DNA of 54,707 bases from Bacteroidales bacterium (GTDB lineage: Bacteria; Bacteroidota; Bacteroidia; Bacteroidales; JAADGE01), in NCBI GenBank assembly GCA_021108035.1, contig JAIORQ010000048.1:1-54707 (forward strand), given 5' to 3'. The notes below the pieces were generated by a model that was not told where the DNA came from, did no database searches, and saw only the letters and a program-made list of their open reading frames with translations. Positions 6,774-16,811 of the stretch are shown piece by piece. Each line of letters opens with the position of its first letter. The stretch's first letter is position 1. Position numbers and translations under genes: made by a program.

Positions 6774-9198
6774 ATTCATTTAAGTTTCGGTTTTTTACAT
6801 ATTTTTCAAGCCATTGATCTTGCTCCCACAGCAGGTGTAATATTGATTCTTTAGCTCTGTATGCATGGCTTTCTTTTGGCAGCATTACAAGTCTTGCAGT
6901 TGCTCCCAAACCTTTAAGTGCATTAAAGTATCGCTCACTTTGTAAGGGATATGTACCTGTGTTATTATCAGCATCACCGTGAATTAAAAGAAGCGGTGTT
7001 TTCATTTTATCGGCATTCATAAAAGGGGACATTTTATTATAAACTACGGGAGCTTCCCAGTAGTTACGTTCTTCATTCTGAAACCCGAAGGGTGTTAATG
7101 TTCTGTTGTATGCACCGCTTCTTGCAATTCCTGCTGCAAAAAGATCTGAATGTGATAAAAGGTTTGCAGTCATAAAAGCACCGTATGAATGGCCTCCGAC
7201 GGCTACTCTTTTTCTGTCAATATACCCCAAAGAATCTACAGCATCTATAGCTGCTTCAGCATTCGATACTAATTGTTTAATGAAAGTATCGTTTGGTTCC
7301 GTATCACCTTCTCCCACAATAGGAAATGAGGCATAATCTAATACAACATATCCGCGAGTTAACCAATATATCACAGAACCGTAAAACGGGTAGGTAAACT
7401 TATTAGGATTTGACGTTGTTTGTGAAGCACTGATTTTATCTTTAAATTCCGTAGGGTATGCCCAGAGGATCATCGGCATTTTTTCTTTCTTTTCCATATT
7501 GTATCCTACAGGGAGATATAATGTTCCGGAAAGGTCCAATCCGTCATCTCTTTTGTATTTAATAACTTCTTTATAAACATTTTGAATGCTCTTGAAAGGA
7601 TTATTAAAAGTCGTTAATTGCTGTTGTTCAATATCTTTTTTTATGTATTTGAAATAATAATTCGGGTATTCAGTAGGAGACTCTATGCTAACCAGCAATT
7701 TGCCTTCTTTCACGTTTACAATATCATAAATTATTTCAAGTTTATCTTTGTATTCAGATTGATATATCCTGATTTTTTTATCAGATTTAATATTGTATTT
7801 ATCAACAAAAGGGAACTGTCCTTCCTTTGTATGCCCTTCACCAATCAGGAAAAGATTATTTTTATCAAAGCTCAGGATATATTTGCCGTATTGATTTCTG
7901 TATGTCGCAAATAAACCGGGATCACTGTATTTATCCTGATAATTTCTGTCTGAGAAAATTTTAGTTTCTTGATTAGGATCTGATGGATTAAAGATATAGG
8001 TTTTTGTGTTCCTGTTGTTCGACCAATAATCATACGCGATTGCAATTTCATCATTTCCCCATATTATTTTTAAATATCGATTTTTAAGTTTTATAAGAGA
8101 ATGAGCTTCAACATCGAAAGGTTGATCAAGTTGAAATATTTCATCTCTGAATTTTGTTTCTTTTTCAGGATTACCGTTATCTAATGCTTTTGCCCAAACA
8201 ATTGATGAGGGTTTATCTTCACGCCAATGCATTTTTCTTTTTCCTGTTCTGACAGCCATAAATCCTTTCGGTAACCCTTCTGTTAAAGGAACTTGGTTTA
8301 CAGCTCTTACCGGTTCACCTGTTTTTCTGTAAAGAATTGTTTTATACGGAAACTTGTTATAAGGAACAATATATGAAAACGGACTTACGATATTATTGAT
8401 CAACACATAATTTCCGTCAGGGGAGAAATCTATATCAGTATACATTTTTGGAGGTGCCCATTTAACAAATGCCCCGTTCATGTCAACTTTGTATAATTCC
8501 GATAAGGTTAATTGTTCAAAGTTAAATTCATCATTTTTGTTTTTTAAAAGGTCTTGATAAGTCTTGTTTTGTGCATAAGTCCCTGAACTTACAGATACAG
8601 TCGGCCCTTCCGATACTGTTTCCAAGGTATTGATCAATTTTTTTCTGTTTTCGGGAATAAATTTTACAAGAAGAGACTTGCCGTCTTTAAACCAAGCAAA
8701 AGGAACTCCTATGTTTGCATTGAGCACAGGTTCGGTTAATTTTGTTGCTGTTGCAAAATTCATATTCACTATCCATAGTTCAACACCTTCATCAACCGTA
8801 TTAGTGAATGCCATATATGACTGGCCGGGAGACCAAATAAAATTTGCAAGTCGCGGATTATCAGGTAAGCCTTCAACTTGTTTAGTATCAGGTCCTGATA
8901 ACTTTTTTACTTTAATGTTATTGTAATATGTAATCCTGCTTGAGATATTTGTTTTCGGGTTAATTCTTAAACCACCAAGTCGCATTTCAATTTCAGAAAG
9001 TTCATCAATAGTTTGATATCTGTCTTTGAAAATCATAATCATATTTTCCCATTTATGATCAATCCTTACCCAAGGAGCTTGTGGTACGTCAACTAAATCA
9101 AGGATTTCTTTCGGAGGTTTTTGATATTTAATGTTTTCTTGGCTGAAAGAAACAAGGAAAAACTGAAATGTTAAAAAGAATGTCAGTAAGAACTTCAT
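6772..9198 (-). CDS. Secreted S9 family serine peptidase (glutamyl endopeptidase-like)
   Basis: The 808-residue product has an N-terminal signal peptide (MKFLLTFFLTFQFFLVSFSQ), so it is exported. It has the two-part plan of prolyl oligopeptidases: a long N-terminal propeller-like region with repeated WSP/SPDG blades (about residues 50-560) and a C-terminal alpha/beta-hydrolase domain. The catalytic triad is visible: Ser671 in GGHSYGAF, Asp744 in HGDADNNT and His778 in KESHAY. The overall pattern fits the S9D group, related to plant glutamyl endopeptidase, rather than true prolyl oligopeptidase. It lies 104 bases downstream of an MFSD1-like transporter gene on the same strand; a joint role in peptide use is plausible. 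Confidence 0.9.
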   Translation of the reverse strand: MKFLLTFFLTFQFFLVSFSQENIKYQKPPKEILDLVDVPQAPWVRIDHKWENMIMIFKDRYQTIDELSEIEMRLGGLRINPKTNISSRITYYNNIKVKKLSGPDTKQVEGLPDNPRLANFIWSPGQSYMAFTNTVDEGVELWIVNMNFATATKLTEPVLNANIGVPFAWFKDGKSLLVKFIPENRKKLINTLETVSEGPTVSVSSGTYAQNKTYQDLLKNKNDEFNFEQLTLSELYKVDMNGAFVKWAPPKMYTDIDFSPDGNYVLINNIVSPFSYIVPYNKFPYKTILYRKTGEPVRAVNQVPLTEGLPKGFMAVRTGKRKMHWREDKPSSIVWAKALDNGNPEKETKFRDEIFQLDQPFDVEAHSLIKLKNRYLKIIWGNDEIAIAYDYWSNNRNTKTYIFNPSDPNQETKIFSDRNYQDKYSDPGLFATYRNQYGKYILSFDKNNLFLIGEGHTKEGQFPFVDKYNIKSDKKIRIYQSEYKDKLEIIYDIVNVKEGKLLVSIESPTEYPNYYFKYIKKDIEQQQLTTFNNPFKSIQNVYKEVIKYKRDDGLDLSGTLYLPVGYNMEKKEKMPMILWAYPTEFKDKISASQTTSNPNKFTYPFYGSVIYWLTRGYVVLDYASFPIVGEGDTEPNDTFIKQLVSNAEAAIDAVDSLGYIDRKRVAVGGHSYGAFMTANLLSHSDLFAAGIARSGAYNRTLTPFGFQNEERNYWEAPVVYNKMSPFMNADKMKTPLLLIHGDADNNTGTYPLQSERYFNALKGLGATARLVMLPKESHAYRAKESILHLLWEQDQWLEKYVKNRNLNE

Positions 9199-9302
9199 AA
9201 CGAAATATCTTTAAAGTACATTATTATAACTGTAATTAAGCGAATTTATTTGTAAAGATAATAAATTCTGTGTTAATAACATAGATTAAAAGATAAAAAT
9301 AA

Positions 9303-10670
9303 TTATTTCTTATTCAATGGCAGTTCAATACCATAAGCTCCTTTCTTATCTTCTCGTTTAAGCATTATCGCAAAAAACAGTCCTAATAATCCCAAGCCGG
9401 CGAACATTATTATGGTCATTGTATAATCAGTAACTTCAGGATTGCCGGGATTTGTTTTATCGAGTATTATTCCCGCTAATAACGGGAATGCCCATAAGCC
9501 GAGATTCTGAATGGAATACATTAATCCATAAGCTGTACCTATCTTTTTTTCATCCACCAACTTAACCATGCTTGGCCACATGGCAGCAGGTACCAATGAA
9601 AAGGCAATTCCTAATAAGATCATCGGGAAATATGGCAGGATATTCGTGAAACCAAATAATGTGTGTACTAACAGTAAAGCTAAAGAACCGAATATCATTG
9701 CGGTTGCACTTTTTCCTCTTCGATCAATCAAGAAACCGAATAAAGGTGTAAAAATCATTGTCGCTAACGGTAAGAGAGAAGTTATTCTACCGCTTTGAAT
9801 ATCCGTAAATCCGAATTTGTCCGCAAAGAAATCCGGAGCGAATGCCAAGAACGGAAATACAGCAGAGTAAAAGGTTACACACAGCAAAGCAATATAGATA
9901 TAAGCTCTGTTTCCCAAAATATCAAAGACATCTTTAAATGAGAATTTGTTTGGTTCTTGCACCTTTTCAACTTCTTTATCTTCTGTAACTTGTTTATCAA
10001 ATTTTGCATCGAACAGCATATAAACAATAAATGCCAGTAAACCCATGCATACAAGAATAGCTGCCAGCCAAACGGCTGTTGTTAAATTTTGACCGTCGTT
10101 TGCAAGAACAGGTGATGCTTGCAGTGCCGCAAAAGTTCCCAGACGTCCGAAGCCGACTTTCAAACCGAAAGCCAGTGCTAAATCCTTGCCTTTGAACCAT
10201 TTTACAAGAATTTTACTTACTACAACAATACTGGTTTCTGCACCCAGACCAAAAAAGAAACGACCTAATAACATCATCTTCAATTCCGGAGAATAATTTG
10301 GCAAGAAAGTTTGCATAAAACCATATGCAAAGCCGCCTTCTCCATATAAATCGGAAGCACCATATGCAGTAAGAACAGCACCAAAAGCCATGAAAAAAAC
10401 AAACATAAAACCGGTTCGTCTTATACCAATTTTATCGAGTATTATTCCTCCAATCACAGCCATTAATAAGAATGTATTCGGAATAGAATAAAAAGAGACG
10501 AATAATCCGTAATCTGTATTAGTAAAATTAAATTCAGCTTTCAGCAAATCCTTTAAAGTTGAGAAAGCATCGTAAAAATAATAATTCACCGAAAGGATAA
10601 AACCTACTAAAATAAGAATACCCCAACGTAGAGCAGGGGATTTATTGATTGCTTTTTTGATTTGTTCCAT
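9303..10670 (-). CDS. MFS transporter, MFSD1-like
   Basis: The 455-residue protein has about 12 membrane segments and a charged central loop near residues 222-245 (DKQVTEDKEVEKVQE), the usual layout of the major facilitator superfamily. The inter-helix motif after helix 2 reads DKIGIRRTG, and the repeat of it in the second half reads DRRGKSATA. The sequence style (NYYFYDAFSTLKDLL, YGLFVSFYSIPN) resembles bacterial relatives of MFSD1, which in animals carries dipeptides. The substrate here is not shown by the sequence. The next gene on the strand is a secreted S9 peptidase, which supports peptide uptake as a guess. A TATATTTG box (read on the minus strand at 10690-10697) lies just upstream of the start, fitting the phylum -7 element. 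Confidence 0.8.
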   Translation of the reverse strand: MEQIKKAINKSPALRWGILILVGFILSVNYYFYDAFSTLKDLLKAEFNFTNTDYGLFVSFYSIPNTFLLMAVIGGIILDKIGIRRTGFMFVFFMAFGAVLTAYGASDLYGEGGFAYGFMQTFLPNYSPELKMMLLGRFFFGLGAETSIVVVSKILVKWFKGKDLALAFGLKVGFGRLGTFAALQASPVLANDGQNLTTAVWLAAILVCMGLLAFIVYMLFDAKFDKQVTEDKEVEKVQEPNKFSFKDVFDILGNRAYIYIALLCVTFYSAVFPFLAFAPDFFADKFGFTDIQSGRITSLLPLATMIFTPLFGFLIDRRGKSATAMIFGSLALLLVHTLFGFTNILPYFPMILLGIAFSLVPAAMWPSMVKLVDEKKIGTAYGLMYSIQNLGLWAFPLLAGIILDKTNPGNPEVTDYTMTIIMFAGLGLLGLFFAIMLKREDKKGAYGIELPLNKK

Positions 10671-10835
10671 TTACCTTGTATTAAATCACCAAATATAAGA
10701 ACTATTCATAATAATATTAAACTGTAAATTCATATTTTAAAGTTCAAAGATTTTTTATATGTGTTGTCTTAATGTGTTTTTCCTGTTTTATACCACGTAG
10801 ATTGCATAGAACACAAAGATAATATTTTGAAAATA

Positions 10836-11159
10836 TTATTTAGAGAGTTTTTGTTGAATTGCTTTTTTAACCAAACTTCGTTTCCAAACGGCAAATTTTT
10901 CAATTTTCCCTGATTGCAAAATAATTTTCAAACCATTTGGGACGATTCCCAAAGTATTATAAAATTCAACTGATTTAATGTCGGAATAATCTATTGACAG
11001 CTCGTGAACTTGAAGATTTACTGCATGAGATTTAAATACAAACCTTTGGTTAGTAATAAAAATTTTTCCGCCAACGCCTTCAAAACCTAAAAAATGATTT
11101 GCCGGACGAGTAATTTCAATTATTTCGTTGTCCTTTAGTTCCAAATTTATTTTGAACAT
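10836..11159 (-). CDS. Small GRAM/PH-like domain protein
   Basis: The 107-residue protein is almost entirely one GRAM-like (PH-fold) domain: an N-terminal LKDNEIIEITRPANHF strand pair, the core GGKIFITNQRFVFKSHA, the strand IDYSDIKSVEFYNTLG, and a final helix VKKAIQQKL. Eukaryotic GRAM domains bind membrane lipids; the bacterial versions are of unknown function. There is no signal or membrane segment, so it is probably cytoplasmic. It follows the response regulator gene by 18 bases on the same strand and is probably the last gene of the kinase-regulator operon. A short AT-rich gap of about 165 bases separates it from the MFS gene. Confidence 0.7.
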   Translation of the reverse strand: MFKINLELKDNEIIEITRPANHFLGFEGVGGKIFITNQRFVFKSHAVNLQVHELSIDYSDIKSVEFYNTLGIVPNGLKIILQSGKIEKFAVWKRSLVKKAIQQKLSK

Positions 11160-11177
11160 GTATAAATTATTTAAATA

Positions 11178-11570
11178 TCATTTCACTTTTAAGTATTTGG
11201 TTATTATTGAATTGATAGTTTTTCCGTTTATAGGTTTTGAAATAAAATTATCGCAACCGGCTGCTTTTGCTTTGTCTTTATCTTCCTGTGTTGTGTATGC
11301 GGTTTGAACAACTATCGGTAATTTCGGACGAAATTTTTTTATAAGTTTCGTTGCTTCATATCCGTTCATTACAGGCATTTTTATATCCATCAAAACAAGG
11401 TCTATATCAGAATTATCTTTGCAAATTTTCACAGCTTCTTGCCCGTGTTTTGCATGTATTGTTTTAATATAATCTTCAAAATCTTTTATTAAAGCTTTCA
11501 GATATAAATAATTTACGTCTTCATCTTCTACTATTAATATTGAATGTTTATTTTGCTTTTCAAGTGCCAT
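11178..11570 (-). CDS. Single-domain response regulator (CheY-like receiver)
   Basis: The 130-residue protein is a lone receiver domain with no output domain. The acidic pocket is EDED at residues 15-18, the phospho-acceptor is Asp62 in LVLMDIKMPVMNG, the switch Thr is T90 in VVQTAY and the conserved Lys is K112 in FISKPI. It lies 29 bases downstream of a PAS histidine kinase gene on the same strand, so it is very probably that kinase's partner. Lacking a DNA-binding domain, it must act through protein contact or as a phosphorelay intermediate. Nothing in the sequence shows its target. Confidence 0.93.
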   Translation of the reverse strand: MALEKQNKHSILIVEDEDVNYLYLKALIKDFEDYIKTIHAKHGQEAVKICKDNSDIDLVLMDIKMPVMNGYEATKLIKKFRPKLPIVVQTAYTTQEDKDKAKAAGCDNFISKPINGKTINSIITKYLKVK

Positions 11571-11599
11571 TATTATTCATATTTTTGAATAACTTAATA

Positions 11600-13522
11600 T
11601 CAATTATTAACTGATAAAGGGAAACTAAAAATAAATTTACTTCCCTTTCCGACTTCACTTTCTACCCGAATTTTTCCGCCGTGTTTTTCAACAAATTCTT
11701 TGCATAACATTAAGCCCAAGCCTGTTCCCACTTCATCTTCGGTCCCTTTTGTTGAAACATTTTCGGATATTGTAAATAACTGAGCTAATGTTTCTTTTGC
11801 AATACCAATTCCGTTATCTTTTACAGATATTTCCGCAAAGCTGTGTTTGTTTTTATCTGTTACCGAATGTGCTTTTATAGTTATTTTGCCGCCTTTTGGT
11901 GTAAATTTTATTGCATTCGATATCAAATTCCGTAAAATAGTCAGAAACATATTCTCGTCTGCTTCTATATAAAGATCCTTCGGTATTTGGTTTGACAATG
12001 TAATTGATTTGCTTTCAGATGATTGAATAAGCAGTTCAATAGTATTAGCAGAAAGTAAATATAGGTTTCTGTTTTCAGGATAAAAATCAATAGTTCCTCT
12101 TTGAGCACGCGACCAAAGAAGTAAATTTTCGAGTAATTTATAAGTGTTCTGTACACTTTGTTGTATAATGTTAATATATTCCTTTTTCTCTTTATTATTG
12201 TATTTATCAAAGTTTCTGATCAGTAAATCGGAAAAACCAAGCATTAAGTTAAGCGGGTTTTTAAGATCATGAGCAATAATTGAGAAAAATTTATCTTTTT
12301 CTGCATTTAATTTCCGCATTTTTTGTTCGTTCTCTTTGAGAGTTTGTTCTGCTTTTTTTCTGTCAGTAATATCTCTTACAATTCCTTCAACACCGATATA
12401 ATTTCCGTTACTGTCCAATAAAATATTTGCAGTTGTTTCAACATACAATTCAGATCTGTCTTTTTTATACAAAACAGTTCGATAGTTTTTTACTTTTCCG
12501 GTTTTTTTTAATAAAGTAACAAACTTGGCTCGTTCGTTTGGATTTTGATATAAAATTTCAAGAGAATTACCAATTATTTCATCCATGCTTGAATAACCAA
12601 AAGTTTTTATAGCAGACGGACTTACCATAATTATTTTCCCTTCGGCATCTGCCCTGTAATAAATATCAGTTAAATTATCAATAATATTTTTGTACTTTTT
12701 TTCGCTTTTTTGCAGAGCCTCTTTTGCCGACTTGTTTTCTGAAATATCCCTGCTGACGCCAATTACTGCACTTACTTTTCCTGATTTGTCTAATATCGGA
12801 TTTAATCCGGTATTGATAAACAATTTTAAATCCCTTATCTCTAATATTGAATCTATTGTTTTTGATTCGGATGTCTCAAAAACGTATCGTAATCTTTTTT
12901 CAAATATTTCAGAAATGTGAGCCGGAAATAAATCAGAAACTTGTTTACCAATTATATTTTCTTCTTTGTCTCCAATCAATTCACAGGCTGCCCGGTTTAG
13001 TGTAATTACTCTTAGTTCAGGATCTATCAGAAAAATAAAATCTGACATATTTTTTAACAAAGCACGAAATTTTTCTTCACTTTCTTTTAAAGTTTTTTCA
13101 GCTTTTTTACGTTCGGTTATATCCTCTCCTGAGCACAAAAATCCTATGATATTTCCGTTTTTATCTCTGTCGGGAACATTATGCCAATGAATAATTCTTT
13201 CTTCTCCGTTTTTTGTTAAAATAGGATTTTCATTGTATTCATTTTCGTTAATTTTTCCGGAAAGCAGTTTTTTTGATAAATTAATAATTTCATTTTTATA
13301 TTGATCAGGAATATAGTTATCAAACCAGTTTTTACCAAGCATTTCACTTTCTTTATATCCGAATATTTCACATGTTTTCTTGTTAACAAGTGTTACAATT
13401 CCTTTGGTATCAATACCCAGGAACATAATACCTGATAAGTCTAAAAATAATTTTGAATTATTATTATTTTTCAGAATTTCTAATTCTTTTTCTAATTCTT
13501 GGTAAGAAGGTTTTGGTTTCAT
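11600..13522 (-). CDS. PAS-domain sensor histidine kinase
   Basis: The 640-residue protein has no signal peptide or membrane segments, so it is probably a soluble cytoplasmic sensor. It contains three PAS domains (about residues 23-140, 150-265 and 275-390), each ending in the usual DITERKKAEKTL-type linker. A HisKA domain follows with the phospho-accepting His418 in FFSIIAHDLKNPLN, then an ATPase domain with the N box (RNLISNAIKF, about 531-540), DNGIGI (569-574) and GTGLGL (599-604). The PAS domains show no obvious cofactor-binding residues, so the signal is unknown. The single-domain response regulator follows after 29 bases, then a GRAM protein. The 338-base gap upstream of it (13523-13860) is shared with the divergent nitroreductase gene. 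Confidence 0.93.
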   Translation of the reverse strand: MKPKPSYQELEKELEILKNNNNSKLFLDLSGIMFLGIDTKGIVTLVNKKTCEIFGYKESEMLGKNWFDNYIPDQYKNEIINLSKKLLSGKINENEYNENPILTKNGEERIIHWHNVPDRDKNGNIIGFLCSGEDITERKKAEKTLKESEEKFRALLKNMSDFIFLIDPELRVITLNRAACELIGDKEENIIGKQVSDLFPAHISEIFEKRLRYVFETSESKTIDSILEIRDLKLFINTGLNPILDKSGKVSAVIGVSRDISENKSAKEALQKSEKKYKNIIDNLTDIYYRADAEGKIIMVSPSAIKTFGYSSMDEIIGNSLEILYQNPNERAKFVTLLKKTGKVKNYRTVLYKKDRSELYVETTANILLDSNGNYIGVEGIVRDITDRKKAEQTLKENEQKMRKLNAEKDKFFSIIAHDLKNPLNLMLGFSDLLIRNFDKYNNKEKKEYINIIQQSVQNTYKLLENLLLWSRAQRGTIDFYPENRNLYLLSANTIELLIQSSESKSITLSNQIPKDLYIEADENMFLTILRNLISNAIKFTPKGGKITIKAHSVTDKNKHSFAEISVKDNGIGIAKETLAQLFTISENVSTKGTEDEVGTGLGLMLCKEFVEKHGGKIRVESEVGKGSKFIFSFPLSVNN

Positions 13523-13798
13523 TTTATTGCTGTTAAATCTAACAAAATATAAATTATGCTGAACAGACTAATTTGCAGGTAATTTTTTATCTGTTGAATA
13601 ATAGCTGCACACAGCAAAACAATATTTAGGCATAGAATCTACCATAAGTTAAAAAGATACTTATCCGTAAATAGTAAAAATAGTTTAAAAAAACGATACA
13701 AACAAATTTTATAATATGAGTTGAAGTAAAATGAATTTTAAAGTTGCTTTTTAAGCTCCTGAAAAAACATACAATATTCCGATAAAATCAGTACATCT

Positions 13799-13829
13799 TT
13801 TGAAATCAAAATAACAAATCGTATATTTG
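13799..13829 (+). promoter_or_regulatory. Promoter of the ferredoxin-nitroreductase gene
   Basis: TTTG at 13799-13802 and TATATTTG at 13822-13829 are separated by 19 bases, exactly the Bacteroidota primary sigma factor consensus (TTTG-N19-TAnnTTTG). The start codon is about 30 bases downstream. Elsewhere in the gap 13523-13798 only a degenerate piece of the 57-bp repeat is seen, at 13659-13675. Confidence 0.75.
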
Positions 13830-13860
13830 AACAAAATGTTTTATCATTAAATATTTTCAT

Positions 13861-14727
13861 ATGCAAAATTATATCGACCAAAAATTATGTAAACAATGCA
13901 AATTATGCATTGAAGTTTGCCCCGTCAATATTATTGCAAACGGAGATAAAGTTCACTTCCTTGATGAAAAAATACATATATGCCTCAAATGCGGACAATG
14001 TATGGCAATTTGCAGCACAAAAGCCATTCAAATTGAAGGTATTTCCTATGATAAAGATCTGTTTGATTTGCCTGAATCTACCATAAACCACGATGAATTT
14101 ATAAACTTTACTGCAAACAGAAGATCAGTCAGGAACTTTAAAATCAAACCGGTAGAGGATGAATTGATTAAGAAAATTTTAGAAGCTGTTCAATATGCAC
14201 CAAACGGATCCCATCCGGATAAAATGAATATTACTGTTGTTAATGACAGAAAACTCATTGAATCACAATTGCCTGCCATGTCAAAGTTCTTGGATGATAT
14301 TGTTAAGTGGATGGAAAACCCGTTAATGTCAAGGATTATCAAATTAAAAAAAGGTATTGAAACATTCAACACACTTAAAAATCATTTATATCCGATTGCA
14401 AAATCAGGTAATTATAAATTAGAATTTGGTGACAGGATATCAAGAGGAGCTCCGGCCATTATAATTTTCCATGCAGATAAAGGAGCTGAAGAACACAGCG
14501 ATAATTCTCTTATTTGGGCAACTTATGCAATGATGGCAGCACAATCTCTCGGATTGGGAGCAACTATAGTAAGCCTTGTTCCTGCTGTTATTAATAAAGT
14601 TAAAGAAGTTCGTGAAGCATTTAAAATTCCCGAAGAACATGAAACGGTAGTTTCAGTTATTGTCGGGTATCCGAAATATAAATACAAAAGGGGAATAAAA
14701 AGAACATCGCATACTATTCATTTTTAA
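13861..14727 (+). CDS. Ferredoxin-nitroreductase fusion protein
   Basis: The 288-residue protein starts with a two-cluster ferredoxin domain (about residues 1-60): the motifs CKQCKLCIEVCP and CLKCGQCMAIC give eight cysteines for two 4Fe-4S clusters. A flavin-dependent nitroreductase domain follows, opening with NRRSVRNFKIKPV and including YAPNGSHPD and GLGATIVSLVPA. Such fusions are expected to be cytoplasmic FMN enzymes that take electrons from the clusters; the natural substrate is not shown by sequence. There is no signal peptide. A consensus promoter lies just upstream and the next gene (a peptidase) starts 77 bases downstream in the same direction. Confidence 0.9.
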   Translation: MQNYIDQKLCKQCKLCIEVCPVNIIANGDKVHFLDEKIHICLKCGQCMAICSTKAIQIEGISYDKDLFDLPESTINHDEFINFTANRRSVRNFKIKPVEDELIKKILEAVQYAPNGSHPDKMNITVVNDRKLIESQLPAMSKFLDDIVKWMENPLMSRIIKLKKGIETFNTLKNHLYPIAKSGNYKLEFGDRISRGAPAIIIFHADKGAEEHSDNSLIWATYAMMAAQSLGLGATIVSLVPAVINKVKEVREAFKIPEEHETVVSVIVGYPKYKYKRGIKRTSHTIHF

Positions 14728-14804
14728 AACATCAACAAATATTTTTGGAGTTTAATTAATTATTAATAACTTGAAATTTTATTTTATTCATTTTAAAATC
14801 AATT

Positions 14805-16709
14805 ATGAAAACAGTATTTCTTTTTTTATCGGGACTTATTCTTATCGTATCATGTACAAATGAAGAACCAAAGGAAATCAAACAATACACAATTGATCAA
14901 TTTTATAAGAATATAAGCATGGCCGGAGGCGTATTTTCGGAAGACGAATCTAAACTGCTCGTAAGCAGTAATGAGTCAGGGATTTATAATGTTTATGAGA
15001 TAAACATTGCCGACTGTTCAAAGAAACAATTGACACACTCAACAATTGAATCCTTCATTGCCGTTGATTATCTTCCGGCGAGTAATAAAATATTATACTC
15101 TGCAGATAAAGGAGGAAATGAGATCAGTCATATATATCTGTTAAACAAAGACGGAAGTTCTGAAGATCTTACTCCGGGAGAAAAAGAAAAAGCCTATTTC
15201 GGAGGATGGAGTAAGGATAAAAATTTTATGTATTTTTTATCAAATAAGCGAGATCCGAAATTTTTTGATTTTTATAAAATGTCTATTGAGGATCGTACAA
15301 CAAAAATGATATATCAAAATGCAGAAAATCTTGATTTTGAAGATATCTCTGATGATGAAAATATCATAGCATTGAACAAATCAATTACTACCAGTGAAAA
15401 TCAATTATTCTTGTATGATCGAACTACCAAGAAAATGACAGAGATATCTGAACCTGAAGCAAAAGGGAATTATTTCGGTTCAGGTTTCAGTAATGATAAT
15501 GATCATTTTTACTATATCACAAATAAAGGAAAGGAGTTCATATATTTAGTGGATTATACGATCAGTACGGCTGAAAAGAAAATCATCTTTGAACCTGATT
15601 GGAATATAATGTACAGCTACTTAAGCGAAAAAGAAAAATACAGAATAACAGCGATAAATGAAGACGGAAGAAACAGCCTGATTATTATGAATAAAGAAAC
15701 CAATGAGGAAGTTGAATTCCCGGAGGTTACAGATGGGGATATATTGTCTGTTTCTATTTCTGACAGTGAAAAAAATATGCGATTAACTGTCGGGACTTCA
15801 AAATCACCTTCGAATTATTACATATATAATTTTGACAGCAAGGAATTAAAATGCATTACTGATAATCTCAATCCGGAGATAAATCCGGAAGATCTTGTTG
15901 TTGCTGAAGTCATACGATATAAATCCTTTGACGAATTGGAAATCCCGGCAATATACTACAAGCCTTTAAATGCTTCCGTAAACAATAAAGTACCGGCATT
16001 GGTATGGGTACATGGCGGACCGGGCGGACAATCAAGAGTAGGCTATTTTGCAATGATCCAATATCTGGTAAATCACGATTATGCCATACTTGCAGTAAAC
16101 AATAGAGGTAGTAGCGGGTACGGAAAAACTTTTTACAAAGCTGATGACAGAAATCATGGTGATAAGGATCTCAAAGATTGTATCTGCGGTAAAAAATGGC
16201 TGCAAACTCATGATTATATTGATCATGATAAGATCGGAATAATCGGAGGAAGCTACGGCGGTTATATGACAATGGCTGCAATGACTTTTGAACCTGATGA
16301 GTTCAAAGTAGGTGTGAACCTGTTTGGGGTTACGAATTGGCTTAGAACCTTAAAATCCATGCCTCCCGATTGGGAATCCTTTAAAAAAGCACTCTATGAG
16401 GAAATGGGTGATCCTAATACCGATGATTCCGTTCGATTGTATAATATTTCACCGGTGTTTCATGCACATAAGGTAAAAAACCCTGTTATGGTATTACAAG
16501 GTGCAAATGATCCCAGAGTATTGCAAATTGAATCAGATGAGATTGTTGAAGCTGTCAAAAAGAATAATGTACCTGTTGAATATATTATTTTTCCGGATGA
16601 AGGACATGGTTTCAGAAAAAAAGAAAACCAAATTAAAGGCTATGGAAAAATATTGAAATTCCTTGATAAATATTTGAAAGAAGTTGAGGATGAAATTGAA
16701 ACAGAATAA
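14805..16709 (+). CDS. S9 family peptidase, lipoprotein (acylaminoacyl/DPP-type)
   Basis: The 634-residue product has a lipoprotein signal (FLFLSGLILIVSCTN, Cys at residue 17), so it is presumably membrane-anchored on the outside of the inner membrane or at the outer membrane. A beta-propeller of Tyr/Asp-rich blades (about residues 25-370) precedes the hydrolase domain. The triad is visible: Ser483 in GGSYGGYM, Asp569 in QGANDPRV and His601 in DEGHGF. HGGPGG (about 405-410) is the oxyanion-hole motif. It is smaller and of a different subgroup than the S9 peptidase at 6772-9198. It is likely to trim peptides; specificity is not evident. The gap to the next gene, 16710-17090, holds an interspersed repeat. 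Confidence 0.9.
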   Translation: MKTVFLFLSGLILIVSCTNEEPKEIKQYTIDQFYKNISMAGGVFSEDESKLLVSSNESGIYNVYEINIADCSKKQLTHSTIESFIAVDYLPASNKILYSADKGGNEISHIYLLNKDGSSEDLTPGEKEKAYFGGWSKDKNFMYFLSNKRDPKFFDFYKMSIEDRTTKMIYQNAENLDFEDISDDENIIALNKSITTSENQLFLYDRTTKKMTEISEPEAKGNYFGSGFSNDNDHFYYITNKGKEFIYLVDYTISTAEKKIIFEPDWNIMYSYLSEKEKYRITAINEDGRNSLIIMNKETNEEVEFPEVTDGDILSVSISDSEKNMRLTVGTSKSPSNYYIYNFDSKELKCITDNLNPEINPEDLVVAEVIRYKSFDELEIPAIYYKPLNASVNNKVPALVWVHGGPGGQSRVGYFAMIQYLVNHDYAILAVNNRGSSGYGKTFYKADDRNHGDKDLKDCICGKKWLQTHDYIDHDKIGIIGGSYGGYMTMAAMTFEPDEFKVGVNLFGVTNWLRTLKSMPPDWESFKKALYEEMGDPNTDDSVRLYNISPVFHAHKVKNPVMVLQGANDPRVLQIESDEIVEAVKKNNVPVEYIIFPDEGHGFRKKENQIKGYGKILKFLDKYLKEVEDEIETE

Positions 16710-16811
16710 ATTTAATACTCATATTTGCACAGCACTTTAATGTTGCTTTACAACTTATAAGTATCATGGCAAGTTTAGCACTGCTTGATCACAAATCGCT
16801 TTAATTTAATG

